From assembly GCA_913009415.1 (NCBI GenBank), contig CAJVYM010000009.1:1-41286 (forward strand): a DNA stretch of 41,286 bases. The letters are read 5' to 3'. Numbering within the stretch: the first letter of the stretch is position 1; each line of letters opens with the position of its first letter. The position numbers and the translations under genes are program-made. Positions 16,092-23,519 of this stretch are shown here, in pieces. The notes beneath the pieces are model-generated. The model was not told the origin of the DNA. It did not search any database and was given only the letters and a program-made list of their open reading frames with translations. Source of the DNA: an uncultured bacterium. GTDB lineage: Bacteria; Bipolaricaulota; Bipolaricaulia; UBA7950; UBA9294.

Positions 16092-17207
16092 ATGAGCGCT
16101 ATTCGTTTCTTGACTGCGGGGGAGTCACACGGGCCGTGCTTGACCGCTATCGTAGATGGCCTCCCCGCAGGCCTTCCGATCGACACCTCATTGATCGACC
16201 GCGATCTTGCGCGGCGCCAGGGCGGGTACGGGCGCGGTGGGAGAATGGCTATCGAGAAGGATCACATCGAGATCACCTCCGGTGTCATCGGCGGAAAGAC
16301 GACCGGGGCGCCGGTGGCACTACGAATTGAGAACAGAGATTGGGAAAACTGGCGCGAGCACTGGGCTGTGGGCGACCTTCCCGCACTCACCGTTCCCCGC
16401 CCCGGGCACGCCGACTACGCCGGTATGATCAAGTACGGCCTGCCCGACGCTCGGCCAATCCTGGAGCGCGCAAGCGCCCGCGAGACGGCGGCACGGGTAG
16501 CGGTCGGAGCGCTGGCAAAGCAGCTCCTCGCTGAGTTCGGGATCACCGTGGGAAGCTACGTCGAGCGGATCGGCGCGATAAAAGCACAAATCCCGGATCT
16601 GCCGCAGGCAGAGCTGTGGACTCTTGCCGAGACGAGCGACGTGCGCTGTCCGGACGTGGACGCGACGGTCCGTATGCGGGCAGCGATCGACGCGGCGCGA
16701 ACGGCCGGAGACACCCTCGGCGGAACTTTCGCAGTCATCGCCACCGGCGGTCCGGCCGGTCTGGGGAGCCACGTCCAGTGGGACCGGCGGCTCGACGCCC
16801 GGCTGGCGCAGGCGCTCGTCTCGATCCCAGCAGTGAAGGGGGTCGAGATCGGAGACGCGTTTGAAAACGCCACCAAGCCAGGACGAGAAGTGCACGACGA
16901 GATGTTCCCGGACAACCGTGGTAATGTAACGCGCATTACAAATCGGGCCGGGGGGATCGAGGGCGGGATGTCGAACGGCTCTCCGATCGTGCTCAAAGCG
17001 GCGGTAAAGCCGATCCCGACGACACTCACACCGCTGCGCTCAGTCGATCTAGCGACCGGCCAGTCAGCCCGTACAGAATATCAGCGTTCGGACGTGTGCG
17101 TGGTGCCAGCAGCGGCGGTGGTTGGAGAGGCGATGGTTGCGTTCATCCTTGCCGATGCGCTCATCGAGAAGCTGGGCGGGGATTCTATCGTGGAGATGAA
17201 ACGATGA
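16092..17207 (+). CDS. aroC: Chorismate synthase
   Basis: FMN-dependent elimination of phosphate from EPSP, giving chorismate. 371 aa. Motifs: TAGESHGPCLTAIVDGLPAG, RRQGGYGRGGRM, GHADYAGMIKYG, RASARETAARVAVG, GGIEGGMSNG and RSDVCVVPAAAVVGEAMVAF. The start at 16092 is preceded by AAAGGAGGACG. The gene follows trpA by 11 nt, so the last common step sits downstream of the Trp branch genes, and it overlaps aroKB by 4 nt. Confidence 0.96.
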   Translation: MSAIRFLTAGESHGPCLTAIVDGLPAGLPIDTSLIDRDLARRQGGYGRGGRMAIEKDHIEITSGVIGGKTTGAPVALRIENRDWENWREHWAVGDLPALTVPRPGHADYAGMIKYGLPDARPILERASARETAARVAVGALAKQLLAEFGITVGSYVERIGAIKAQIPDLPQAELWTLAETSDVRCPDVDATVRMRAAIDAARTAGDTLGGTFAVIATGGPAGLGSHVQWDRRLDARLAQALVSIPAVKGVEIGDAFENATKPGREVHDEMFPDNRGNVTRITNRAGGIEGGMSNGSPIVLKAAVKPIPTTLTPLRSVDLATGQSARTEYQRSDVCVVPAAAVVGEAMVAFILADALIEKLGGDSIVEMKR

Positions 17208-18769
17208 GAAACATCATCATTACAGGCTTCATGGGCACGGGGAAGACCGCGGTTGGCCGCGTTGTAGGGCAGAAGCTCGGACGCGAGTTCGTAGACACAG
17301 ACGCCAGGATCGAAGCACTGACCGGAAGAGAGATATCCAAGATCTTCACGCGCGATGGGCAAGAGGCATTCCGTAACATGGAACAAGATGTCTGTCGCAA
17401 GCTAAGCGAAAAGGAGGATCTTGTTATCGCCACCGGCGGCGGGACGCTGATCGATACAGAGAACCGGGAGCTGATGATGCGTACAGGCACAGTGGTCTGC
17501 CTTACGGCAAGCGCAGAGGAGATAATGCGCCGACTCGGTCGCACCGATAAGTCAAAGCGACCGCTCCTTGAAACCTCGGACCTTGAAGTGGCTATCGAGA
17601 GCTTGCTCAAGGCGCGCAGTCAGATTTACCAAGCTTTCCCGTGGCGAATAGACACAACGCACCTGACGATCGAAGAAGTGGCCAAGCGCGTTGTCGAGAT
17701 CTCCGAGCGGATCGCGATCCCGGTTCGCTACCCGGGGGGGGAATACGATATCCGGATCGGCGCCGGCCTTCTCGAACGCGTGGGACAGATCCTGCTAGAG
17801 GAACTATCTACAGGACGGATCTGCGTCGTCACAAACACGGTCGTCTCACCCCTCTACAACGCTGCGGTCGAGAAATCGCTGCGGAAGGCTGAATTCAACG
17901 TGTCCACCTGCATCATCCCTGACGGGGAGGAGCACAAGACCTTGAACACCGTGTCGCGCCTGTACGAGAAGCTACTCGACGCGGAATTGGATCGGGGCGG
18001 GACGGTCGTCTCTCTTGGCGGTGGGGTGACCGGCGACATCGCCGGATTCGCCGCGGCCACGTTTATGCGCGGAGTGAAGTTCGTCCAGATTCCAACAACA
18101 CTTCTGTCGATGGTCGATGCGAGCGTCGGAGGAAAGACCGGAGTCGACCTCCCACAAGGGAAGAACCTCGTCGGCGCGTTCAAGTTTCCACAGCTTGTCC
18201 TCATCGATACGCATGTTCTAGCCACCCTGCCCGATGAAGAGATCAGAAACGGTGCCGCCGAGGCGATCAAACACGGTATCATCGCCGATCCCGACCTGTT
18301 CGATCGCTTGAGGAACGGGCCCTTGCCGTTCACACCGGAGCTGATCGCGCGTGTTTTGAGGGTCAAGATAGGGATCGTTGAGGAGGATCCATACGAGCGT
18401 GGACGCAGGGAGGTCCTCAACCTCGGGCACACCGTGGGACACGCGATCGAACAGGTGAGCAAGTTCACGATCCCTCACGGGGCTGCTGTGGCGATCGGCC
18501 TCGTCGCCGCGGCGCGGATTGCCGTTCGGCTCAAGCTGGCGGATCACGATCTGGTAGAGCGGATAGAGAACGCCCTGTCCACATGGGAACTTCCGATCAA
18601 GGTCCCAGAGCTTTCCGTAGATGAGATCATCGCGGCGCTGGCCCACGACAAGAAAAGAAGAAACGGGCAGACCCGCTTTATACTCCCGCGAAGGATTGGG
18701 GCAGTGGAGGCGGTGGACAACGTGTCGGCGGCGATAATCCGATCCGTACTGCACGAGATGGAAGAGTGA
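17204..18769 (+). CDS. aroKB: Bifunctional shikimate kinase / 3-dehydroquinate synthase
   Basis: A single 521-aa frame fuses two shikimate-pathway enzymes. Residues about 1-165 are shikimate kinase: P-loop GFMGTGKT (8-15), FVDTDARIEALTGREI with the shikimate-binding Asp, GGGTLID. Residues about 175-521 are dehydroquinate synthase: DGEEHKTL, GGGVTGDIAGFAAATFMRG, PTTLLSMVDASVGGKTGVD, EAIKHG, and NLGHTVGHAIE (zinc and NAD ligands). A similar fusion is known in Thermotoga. It catalyses non-consecutive steps (2 and 5). The start at 17204 overlaps the aroC stop (ATGA). It ends before a 594-bp repeat-filled gap. Confidence 0.96.
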   Translation: MRNIIITGFMGTGKTAVGRVVGQKLGREFVDTDARIEALTGREISKIFTRDGQEAFRNMEQDVCRKLSEKEDLVIATGGGTLIDTENRELMMRTGTVVCLTASAEEIMRRLGRTDKSKRPLLETSDLEVAIESLLKARSQIYQAFPWRIDTTHLTIEEVAKRVVEISERIAIPVRYPGGEYDIRIGAGLLERVGQILLEELSTGRICVVTNTVVSPLYNAAVEKSLRKAEFNVSTCIIPDGEEHKTLNTVSRLYEKLLDAELDRGGTVVSLGGGVTGDIAGFAAATFMRGVKFVQIPTTLLSMVDASVGGKTGVDLPQGKNLVGAFKFPQLVLIDTHVLATLPDEEIRNGAAEAIKHGIIADPDLFDRLRNGPLPFTPELIARVLRVKIGIVEEDPYERGRREVLNLGHTVGHAIEQVSKFTIPHGAAVAIGLVAAARIAVRLKLADHDLVERIENALSTWELPIKVPELSVDEIIAALAHDKKRRNGQTRFILPRRIGAVEAVDNVSAAIIRSVLHEMEE

Positions 18770-18872
18770 CACGGTAACCCCGCAGCGTGCTGTGGGGCAT
18801 TGAAGGTCTAAGAGGAGTTGGTCCTCATTGTCGCAGTTTAATGTACCGCTTTGTCGCATAGGAAACAACCCC

Positions 18873-18912
18873 GGAGGGTGTAGTAATTCCTATACCGGCT
18901 ACTACACCCTCC
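18873..18912. repeat. 13-bp perfect inverted repeat
   Basis: GGAGGGTGTAGTA (18873-18885) and TACTACACCCTCC (18900-18912) are perfect complements around a 14-nt loop. There is no T-run after it, so it does not look like a rho-independent terminator. It could be an RNA stability element or protein site after aroKB. Confidence 0.6.
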
Positions 18913-19020
18913 AAGCACACAAGGTGCAACGCTACATACATCTCTTGGCTCTCTGTCATTTCAAGCGGACAACCAAAGAGAAAGGTTCAAACGCTAAGAC
19001 TCCCACAGAGGGACAGAACT

Positions 19021-19168
19021 GCTTCACCACGAAGGACACGAAGCACACGAAGCGGTCAAAGGACGAGGCGCTTGATCCGAAGCTTGGTGACATTACACAG
19101 CCAATTATCGCATTCGACAACCCATCGAGCTCAATTCTTCGTGTCCTTCGTGCTCTTCGTGGTGAATT
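19021..19168. repeat. Inverted pair of CACGAAGGACACGAAG-type repeats
   Basis: CTTCACCACGAAGGACACGA and its continuation (19021-19051) recur inverted as CTTCGTGTCCTTCGTGCTCT and continuation (19137-19168), about 30 nt with a few mismatches. They flank about 85 nt of unique sequence. This type of GAAG-phased repeat occurs between genes of many environmental bacteria. Confidence 0.7.
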
Positions 19169-19314
19169 CCCTTCGACCTCCCGTCTTGCTTCGCAAGTAG
19201 CCCGTACAAACAACAAACCAATTCGCCCCTGGCGGATCTTCGCTTTCCTCCTCACAGCAAGCTACGGGGTGTCCAGCGAAGGCTTCTCATGAGACAATGT
19301 GACCTGTAATCAAC

Positions 19315-19338
19315 GTCGCACACAAGGTGCGACGCTAC
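19315..19338 (-). repeat. CTTG-loop hairpin repeat, copy 1
   Basis: Read on the minus strand: GTAGC, stem GTCGCAC, loop CTTGT, stem GTGCGAC. The plus-strand form is at 19315-19338; a degenerate relative lies at 18916-18935. It shares architecture with the copies at 23283-23306 and 32670-32693, but with a different stem sequence. Confidence 0.7.
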
Positions 19339-19363
19339 GAAAGCCCTAGTAAAGGAGGTATCT

Positions 19364-19867
19364 ATGAATACCACTGAAAATAGGCAGTTTAGTATCCTTA
19401 TTCTGCACGGCCCGAACTTGAACCTTCTTGGGACTCGCGAACCCGAGGTGTACGGCGAGACGACGCTGGAAGCGATCAACGCCAAGCTGCGCGACTACGC
19501 GCGTGTACAGGGGATTGAGCTTCGCATCCTGCAATCAAATCACGAGGGGGCTCTGATCGACGCGATTCACGACGCGGTCGGCTGGGCGGATGGGATCGTG
19601 ATCAACCCCGGCGCTTACACCCACACGAGCATCGCGCTGCGGGACGCGATCGCAGGGGTCGGTATACCTACGGTGGAGGTACACCTGTCGAACATCCACT
19701 CCCGCGAGGAATTCCGCCACGCGTCGGTAATCGCTCCCGTCTGCGTCGGTCAGATCTCGGGATTCGGGGCGGAGAGCTACATCCTTGGGCTGAGTGCATT
19801 GACAGCCCTGCTCGCTTCATCGTCCGGTGTCGATGTTGACTTTGGCGCTTCGCGACGGCATGATTAG
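19364..19867 (+). CDS. aroQ: 3-Dehydroquinate dehydratase, type II
   Basis: Dehydrates 3-dehydroquinate to 3-dehydroshikimate via the dodecameric flavodoxin-like type II enzyme. 167 aa, slightly longer than usual at both ends. Motifs: [17 protein letters not shown] with catalytic Arg and Tyr on the mobile lid, [15 protein letters not shown], and [15 protein letters not shown] with the catalytic His. Strong Shine-Dalgarno AAAGGAGGTA. Its TAG stop codon is the first triplet of the 32-bp double-hairpin repeat that flanks the following ATPase gene, so the C-terminal tail ([13 protein letters not shown]) may have been reshaped by that insertion. Confidence 0.95.
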   Translation: MNTTENRQFSILILHGPNLNLLGTREPEVYGETTLEAINAKLRDYARVQGIELRILQSNHEGALIDAIHDAVGWADGIVINPGAYTHTSIALRDAIAGVGIPTVEVHLSNIHSREEFRHASVIAPVCVGQISGFGAESYILGLSALTALLASSSGVDVDFGASRRHD

Positions 19868-19896
19868 CCAAGACTGGCTATAGCCAGATTTGGCTA
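19865..19896. repeat. Double-hairpin repeat, left copy
   Basis: Two adjacent hairpins: TAGCCA-AGAC-TGGCTA and TAGCCA-GATT-TGGCTA, sharing the central palindrome TGGCTATAGCCA. A second copy lies at 21064-21095 on the other side of the ATPase gene, with identical stems apart from one A-to-G change that keeps pairing (G-U) and with different loops. The first TAG is the aroQ stop codon. Confidence 0.9.
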
Positions 19897-19908
19897 AGGG
19901 GGAGACTT

Positions 19909-21066
19909 ATGGAAGCACCATTCAAGGTGGGAGGAGTCGTGGTGCCACCCTATTTTGCCGACCGGGTGAGAGACCTGGATGTCCTGGGACGTTCCGCCCG
20001 GAACTTGGACCAGCACTTCCTAATCCTTGCCCCACGGCGCTTCGGGAAGACATCTCTTTTGCTGAACCTCCATCGCTACTTGGATGATGAAAAATCTCTT
20101 CTTGTTCCCTACGTCAATTTTCGAGACGTAGCTGGGCCGGAGGACATCTATCGGCTCATGAGCCGCGCTTTGCTCGAGGAGATCGAGCGAAAACAGCGCC
20201 TAAAGGGGATCTGGACTAAGTTTCGCACAGTGTTCGGAGAGGGAATGCTGCGGGCGATGCGCTCCCTGGAAGGATTAGGCGGGGAAGTCGGGGAGTGGGG
20301 AAAGGTCTACCTGCGGTTCCGCGAGCACGAGATCGACGACAAAGAACTTCTGCGGGCTGCATTCTCTTTCCCGAAGCGGGTTGCCAGTGAACATCGGGTG
20401 GGAGTGGCGTTTCTCTTGGACGAGTTCCAGGAGGTGGCGGGCTTCGACGGCTACTTGTTCTCCGTTTTGAAGAAGGAGATGGACCAATCCGGAGATGTGC
20501 GGTACTTCTTCACCGGTTCTTCGCTAGGGTCAATCAAGGAGATCTTCCTGCGGGAGAACGCGCCACTCTACTTGATGGTAACACGGTACCGGTTGGGCCC
20601 CCTGCCGCGTGATGAAGCGATGAAATTCCTGAAAGAACGGTTCTCGTCCGGAAGACTGGACGTAGATATGGAGGCGATAGAGCACCTATACTCTCTTACC
20701 GACGGGATCCCATTTTACCTGCAGAAACTGGGCCTGATCTTGTTTCAGCGGACATTGATTGAAAAGCTTGCGTCGGTGGACGAAAAAGACGTAGATGCGG
20801 CGTTCGAACAGATGTTAGCCGAGCTCGATGGCGAGTTCGAGGTACGATGGCTCCATAAGTTCAGCCGACTTCAGCGCAGGATCCTGCGGACTCTAGCGAA
20901 GATCGAGGCGTTAGGCGTAACGAGGGTGGCCAGCAGACTGGGTATGAAGCCCTCGGATATCTCCTCCTCCCTCGCGCGAATGCGGGAGACAATGGTAGTG
21001 GAAAAGGGCAATAGCGGCTACCGTATTGTGGATGCGGTATTTTCTCGCTGGATTAGGAGCCTTTAG
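19909..21066 (+). CDS. AAA ATPase of the archaeal-ATPase (PF01637-like) family with winged-helix C-terminus
   Basis: A 385-aa P-loop protein unrelated to aromatic metabolism. Walker A APRRFGKTS (41-49), Walker B GVAFLLDEFQEV (about 165-176), sensor-like FTGSSLGSI, and a C-terminal winged helix (RILRTLAKIEALGVTRVASRLGMKPSDISSSLARM) ending in VDAVFSRWIRS, the usual end of this family. Biological roles of the family are poorly defined; many members sit in mobile or genome-specific cassettes, and some relate to NTPases in defence. Shine-Dalgarno GGGGGAG precedes ATG 19909. The gene is framed by two copies of a double-hairpin repeat and its own stop TAG is again the start of the repeat, so gene plus repeat behaves like a cassette inserted between aroQ and the aminotransferase. 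Confidence 0.88.
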   Translation: MEAPFKVGGVVVPPYFADRVRDLDVLGRSARNLDQHFLILAPRRFGKTSLLLNLHRYLDDEKSLLVPYVNFRDVAGPEDIYRLMSRALLEEIERKQRLKGIWTKFRTVFGEGMLRAMRSLEGLGGEVGEWGKVYLRFREHEIDDKELLRAAFSFPKRVASEHRVGVAFLLDEFQEVAGFDGYLFSVLKKEMDQSGDVRYFFTGSSLGSIKEIFLRENAPLYLMVTRYRLGPLPRDEAMKFLKERFSSGRLDVDMEAIEHLYSLTDGIPFYLQKLGLILFQRTLIEKLASVDEKDVDAAFEQMLAELDGEFEVRWLHKFSRLQRRILRTLAKIEALGVTRVASRLGMKPSDISSSLARMRETMVVEKGNSGYRIVDAVFSRWIRSL

Positions 21067-21095
21067 CCGGACTTGGCTATAGCCACTCTTGGCTA
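21064..21095. repeat. Double-hairpin repeat, right copy
   Basis: TAGCCG-GACT-TGGCTA followed by TAGCCA-CTCT-TGGCTA, then AAGG as in the left copy (19865-19896). Stems are conserved and loops differ. The first TAG is the stop codon of the ATPase gene. Confidence 0.9.
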
Positions 21096-21124
21096 AGGTG
21101 TGACACAGGTAGAAGGAGGACGAC

Positions 21125-22303
21125 GTGAAGATAAAATCAGATCGAATCGCGAACATGCCCGCTTATCCGTTCGCTCGCTGGGGTAAGCGGGTGAACGCCG
21201 TTCGCGCTCGGGGAATCGACGTGATCCGGCTCGATATGGGGAACCCTGACCTGCCGCCCCCGGACGCCGTGATCGATGTCCTTTGCTCATCGGCGCGGCA
21301 GCCCAATCACCACGGCTATCCCGGCTATCGCGGGATCCCTGCCCTGCTGGAGGGAATCGCCGCTTACTACGCACAACGGTTCGGGGTGAAACTCAACCCC
21401 AAGAACGAGATTGTCCCGCTCCTTGGATCCAAGGAGGGGATTGTTCACTTGTCACTGGCGATCCTCGATCCCGGAGACATCGTCCTCGTCCCCGATCCCG
21501 GCTATCCCTCGTACACGATGGGCGCGGTACTGGCCGGGGCTGAGGTCTACAGGTTTTCACTCGATCAAGATCACGGGTTCCTTCCCGACTTCGACGCGAT
21601 ACCGGTCGAAATCGCCGATGCGGCCCGAATGCTGTGGCTCAACTACCCGAACAACCCGACCTCCGCGACAGCCGATCTCGGTCTCCTCGAACAAGCAGTC
21701 ACATTCGCCCGCCGTTACGATATCCTCCTCTGCCACGACGCACCGTACTCTGGCATCGTCTACGACGGTCACACCCCACCAAGCATCCTCCAAGTATCAG
21801 GAGCGAGCAAGATCGCGGTCGAGTTCAACTCCTTTTCCAAGACGTACAACATGGCCGGCTGGCGGGTGGGGATGGCCGTCGGGAACCCGGATGTCCTTGC
21901 CTCCCTCTCTCGGGTGAAGTCGAACGTCGACTCCGGCCAGTTCCTCCCGGTGCAGGAGGCGGCTGCTCACGCCCTGACGACTCCACAAGAGTGGATCGAG
22001 GCCCGCAACCGGATCTACAGTGAAAGGATGCGCACAGCGATCTCCGGGCTTGCATCTCTCGGATTTCCGGTTACTCCGCCGAAAGCAACCTTTTACATCT
22101 GGACCCGGGTCCCGGAAGGCTGGAACTCGGAAGGATTTGCCACCGCCCTCCTCGAGAAGGTCGGCGTCTCCGTTGCCCCGGGATCGTTCTTTGGAGAAAA
22201 CGGCGAGGGGTACATCCGCATATCGCTCACCTCTCCGGAGCCACGCATAGCCGAGGCGATCGACCGGATTTCGAAGGTTACAAAGGGACTCTCTTCGAGT
22301 TAG
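21125..22303 (+). CDS. Class I/II pyridoxal-phosphate aminotransferase (LL-DAP / aromatic type)
   Basis: 392-aa fold-type I aminotransferase. PLP Lys239 in SFSKTYNMAGWRVG; NYPNNPT with the cofactor-binding Asn; CHDAPYSGIVYDG with the Asp/Tyr pair; C-terminal YIRISLTSPEPRI with the carboxylate-binding Arg. It most resembles the LL-diaminopimelate/aspartate aminotransferase group (GYPGYRGIPALLEGIA...). As last gene of the supercluster it is a good candidate for the Phe/Tyr transaminase that completes the pathway from phenylpyruvate and 4-hydroxyphenylpyruvate; a role in lysine synthesis is the alternative. GTG start at 21125 after AGAAGGAGGACG. Confidence 0.88.
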   Translation: MKIKSDRIANMPAYPFARWGKRVNAVRARGIDVIRLDMGNPDLPPPDAVIDVLCSSARQPNHHGYPGYRGIPALLEGIAAYYAQRFGVKLNPKNEIVPLLGSKEGIVHLSLAILDPGDIVLVPDPGYPSYTMGAVLAGAEVYRFSLDQDHGFLPDFDAIPVEIADAARMLWLNYPNNPTSATADLGLLEQAVTFARRYDILLCHDAPYSGIVYDGHTPPSILQVSGASKIAVEFNSFSKTYNMAGWRVGMAVGNPDVLASLSRVKSNVDSGQFLPVQEAAAHALTTPQEWIEARNRIYSERMRTAISGLASLGFPVTPPKATFYIWTRVPEGWNSEGFATALLEKVGVSVAPGSFFGENGEGYIRISLTSPEPRIAEAIDRISKVTKGLSSS

Positions 22304-22711
22304 AGTGAGTAACAAACCTCTAATAGGAAGGATCAAACTCGCTTCTCACATCCGCTCGCTTTGCTTGCTCAAGCCGCTGAGACTGCGAAGTAATGCTTTA
22401 TGTTCCTGCCCTTCCAATCTCTCTGGAGTTGCTTCCCCGCGCCTTGGGACGTTTACCTGAAACGCCTCTTGATACCGTGTCCTCTCGCGGTGAGGCAGTT
22501 CATTGATTTCGCTTTTCTCTGCGCCTCTACCGTCCCTGCGCGAGACATAAGCTTTTCCTTGCGCCCGCTCACTATCGCTCGCTCAAGGTGCAGTGATCAC
22601 GAGAGCTTTCAGCAATCAGCGACAAGCACTCAGAGATCAACGTTCCAAGTTTCTAGTTCAGCTTTCCGAGTTCCGAGTTGCCTCTTCTGTTCCGCGTTCC
22701 TGCTTCCCGAC
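22304..22711. other. 408-bp gap with degenerate repeats
   Basis: No gene. It contains CTCTGCGCCTCTACCG and CCTGCGCGAGACATAAGC-like segments similar to 32497-32525, an inverted GCTCACTATCGCTCGC stretch, and TCAGCAATCAGCGACA-type heptamer relics at about 22600-22630 resembling the array at 142-335. No obvious terminator follows the aminotransferase. Confidence 0.6.
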
Positions 22712-23125
22712 CTAGGCGTCCATCGCCAGTTTGGTTCTTATCCTCTTTATCTGGCTCTTGTTCGTCTCTACGTCGCCTTCTACGCGATCGATGCGCGCGT
22801 TTGTCGCAGCTCTTTCCTGATCCACGCGGAGGAGCACAACCATCATCTGGTCTTGACCCTTGATGATTTCATCCAAGCGTCTGTTCATTTCCTCTTTTGT
22901 CGCCATCCGTTCACGGTTGTCGAGAACCAGAGAAGTCAATCTGCTAAGAGTCGCACTTATGTCATCGATCTTCTTACCATTGGCTTCGATCTTTGCGCTG
23001 TTCGCATCGATCTTCTTACCATTGGCTTCGATCTTTACACTGTTCGCATCGATCCTTGTGATGAGCTGCTGCTTCAGTTGGTCGAGGTCTCCTTTGGTCG
23101 CTGGTTCGTCATGGTGTGCATCCAT
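22712..23125 (-). CDS. Small coiled-coil protein of unknown function
   Basis: A 137-aa, highly charged, almost entirely helical protein. It begins MDAHHDEPATKGDLDQLKQQL and contains two copies of the unit IEANGKKIDANSAK-like spaced 14 residues apart, then heptad-like LTSLVLDNRERM and a DEIIKGQDQMM...RVDQERAATNARIDRVEGDVETNKSQIKRI tail. The look is that of Bdr/DUF1640-like or phage-tail-needle coiled coils. No signal peptide or membrane segment. ATG 23125 follows GGAGG at good spacing; a GTG 15 nt upstream would lie on that Shine-Dalgarno. It is probably an oligomer; the function is not recognised. Confidence 0.7.
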   Translation of the reverse strand: MDAHHDEPATKGDLDQLKQQLITRIDANSVKIEANGKKIDANSAKIEANGKKIDDISATLSRLTSLVLDNRERMATKEEMNRRLDEIIKGQDQMMVVLLRVDQERAATNARIDRVEGDVETNKSQIKRIRTKLAMDA

Positions 23126-23223
23126 TCTTCTATCCTCCACAAGGAGTTATAGCAACATGTGGCGCGGGTGTCAAATCTGAGCATCAGCGTCAAATACGAA
23201 GCGGGGGCAAGGCCAGAAGATGA

Positions 23224-23372
23224 AACGTGGCAGACAAGCCACGCGTGGCAAGCTAGTGCGCTCCGAAAACAATGTTTTTTGTGTAGCGTCGGGTCTTGCA
23301 CCCGACGTTGCGCTGTGAGCTTGTGTCGTAGGCCATTCCTCAACGTGGCAGACAAGCCACGCGTGGCAAGCT
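23224..23372. repeat. Pair of 31-bp direct repeats (GTGGCAGACAAGCCACG family)
   Basis: AACGTGGCAGACAAGCCACG followed by CGTGGCAAGCT occurs at about 23225-23255 and again at about 23342-23372, 117 nt apart. On the minus strand each contains GTGG-CTTGTCTG-CCAC. This relates them to the CTTG-loop hairpins; one such hairpin (23283-23306) lies between the two copies. Confidence 0.75.
23283..23306 (+). repeat. CTTG-loop hairpin repeat, copy 2
   Basis: GTAGC, then stem GTCGGGT (23288-23294), loop CTTGC, stem ACCCGAC (23300-23306). Same layout as the minus-strand reading of 19315-19338, but three stem base pairs differ on both arms. Confidence 0.7.
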
Positions 23373-23461
23373 GCACACGCAGAAGCACGGTATATCGGGG
23401 TTTACCCATCAGCCCAGAGCTTGACACAGGACCAGGTTCCCGCTAGCTTTCATTTTAGTTG

Positions 23462-23510
23462 TTCCGCCTTCCGCCTTCCGCCTTCCGCCTTCCGCCTTCC
23501 GCCTTCCGCC
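23462..23510. repeat. Heptamer microsatellite (TTCCGCC)7
   Basis: Seven perfect tandem copies of TTCCGCC. It lies just downstream of the stop codon of the giant secreted protein gene (minus strand, ending 23520), so it would be in that transcript's 3' end. Confidence 0.95.
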
Positions 23511-23519
23511 TTCGCTATT

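Larger units (their letters stand above)
18770..19363. other. 594-bp repeat-rich gap inside the aromatic cluster
   Basis: No credible gene. It holds an 8-bp hairpin CCCCGCAG/CTGTGGGG (18778-18797) without a T-tract and a 13-bp inverted repeat (18873-18885 with 18900-18912). It also holds two copies of a CACACAAGGTGC-ACGCTAC repeat, and an inverted pair of CACGAAGGACACGAAG-type repeats (19021-19051, 19137-19168). A 154-codon frame (18828-19292) across it is a translation of these repeats. aroQ may need its own promoter here; I cannot pick one out. Confidence 0.7.

Noticed and set aside
18828-19292. 154-codon plus-strand frame between aroKB and aroQ
   Set aside because: It has no Shine-Dalgarno, crosses an inverted repeat, and contains the TTKDTKHTK and RVLRALRGE segments that come from translating GAAG-type dispersed repeats.
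22400-23152. 250-codon plus-strand frame
   Set aside because: It runs antisense over the coiled-coil gene and through repeat-rich intergenic DNA, with no ribosome site and no family resemblance.
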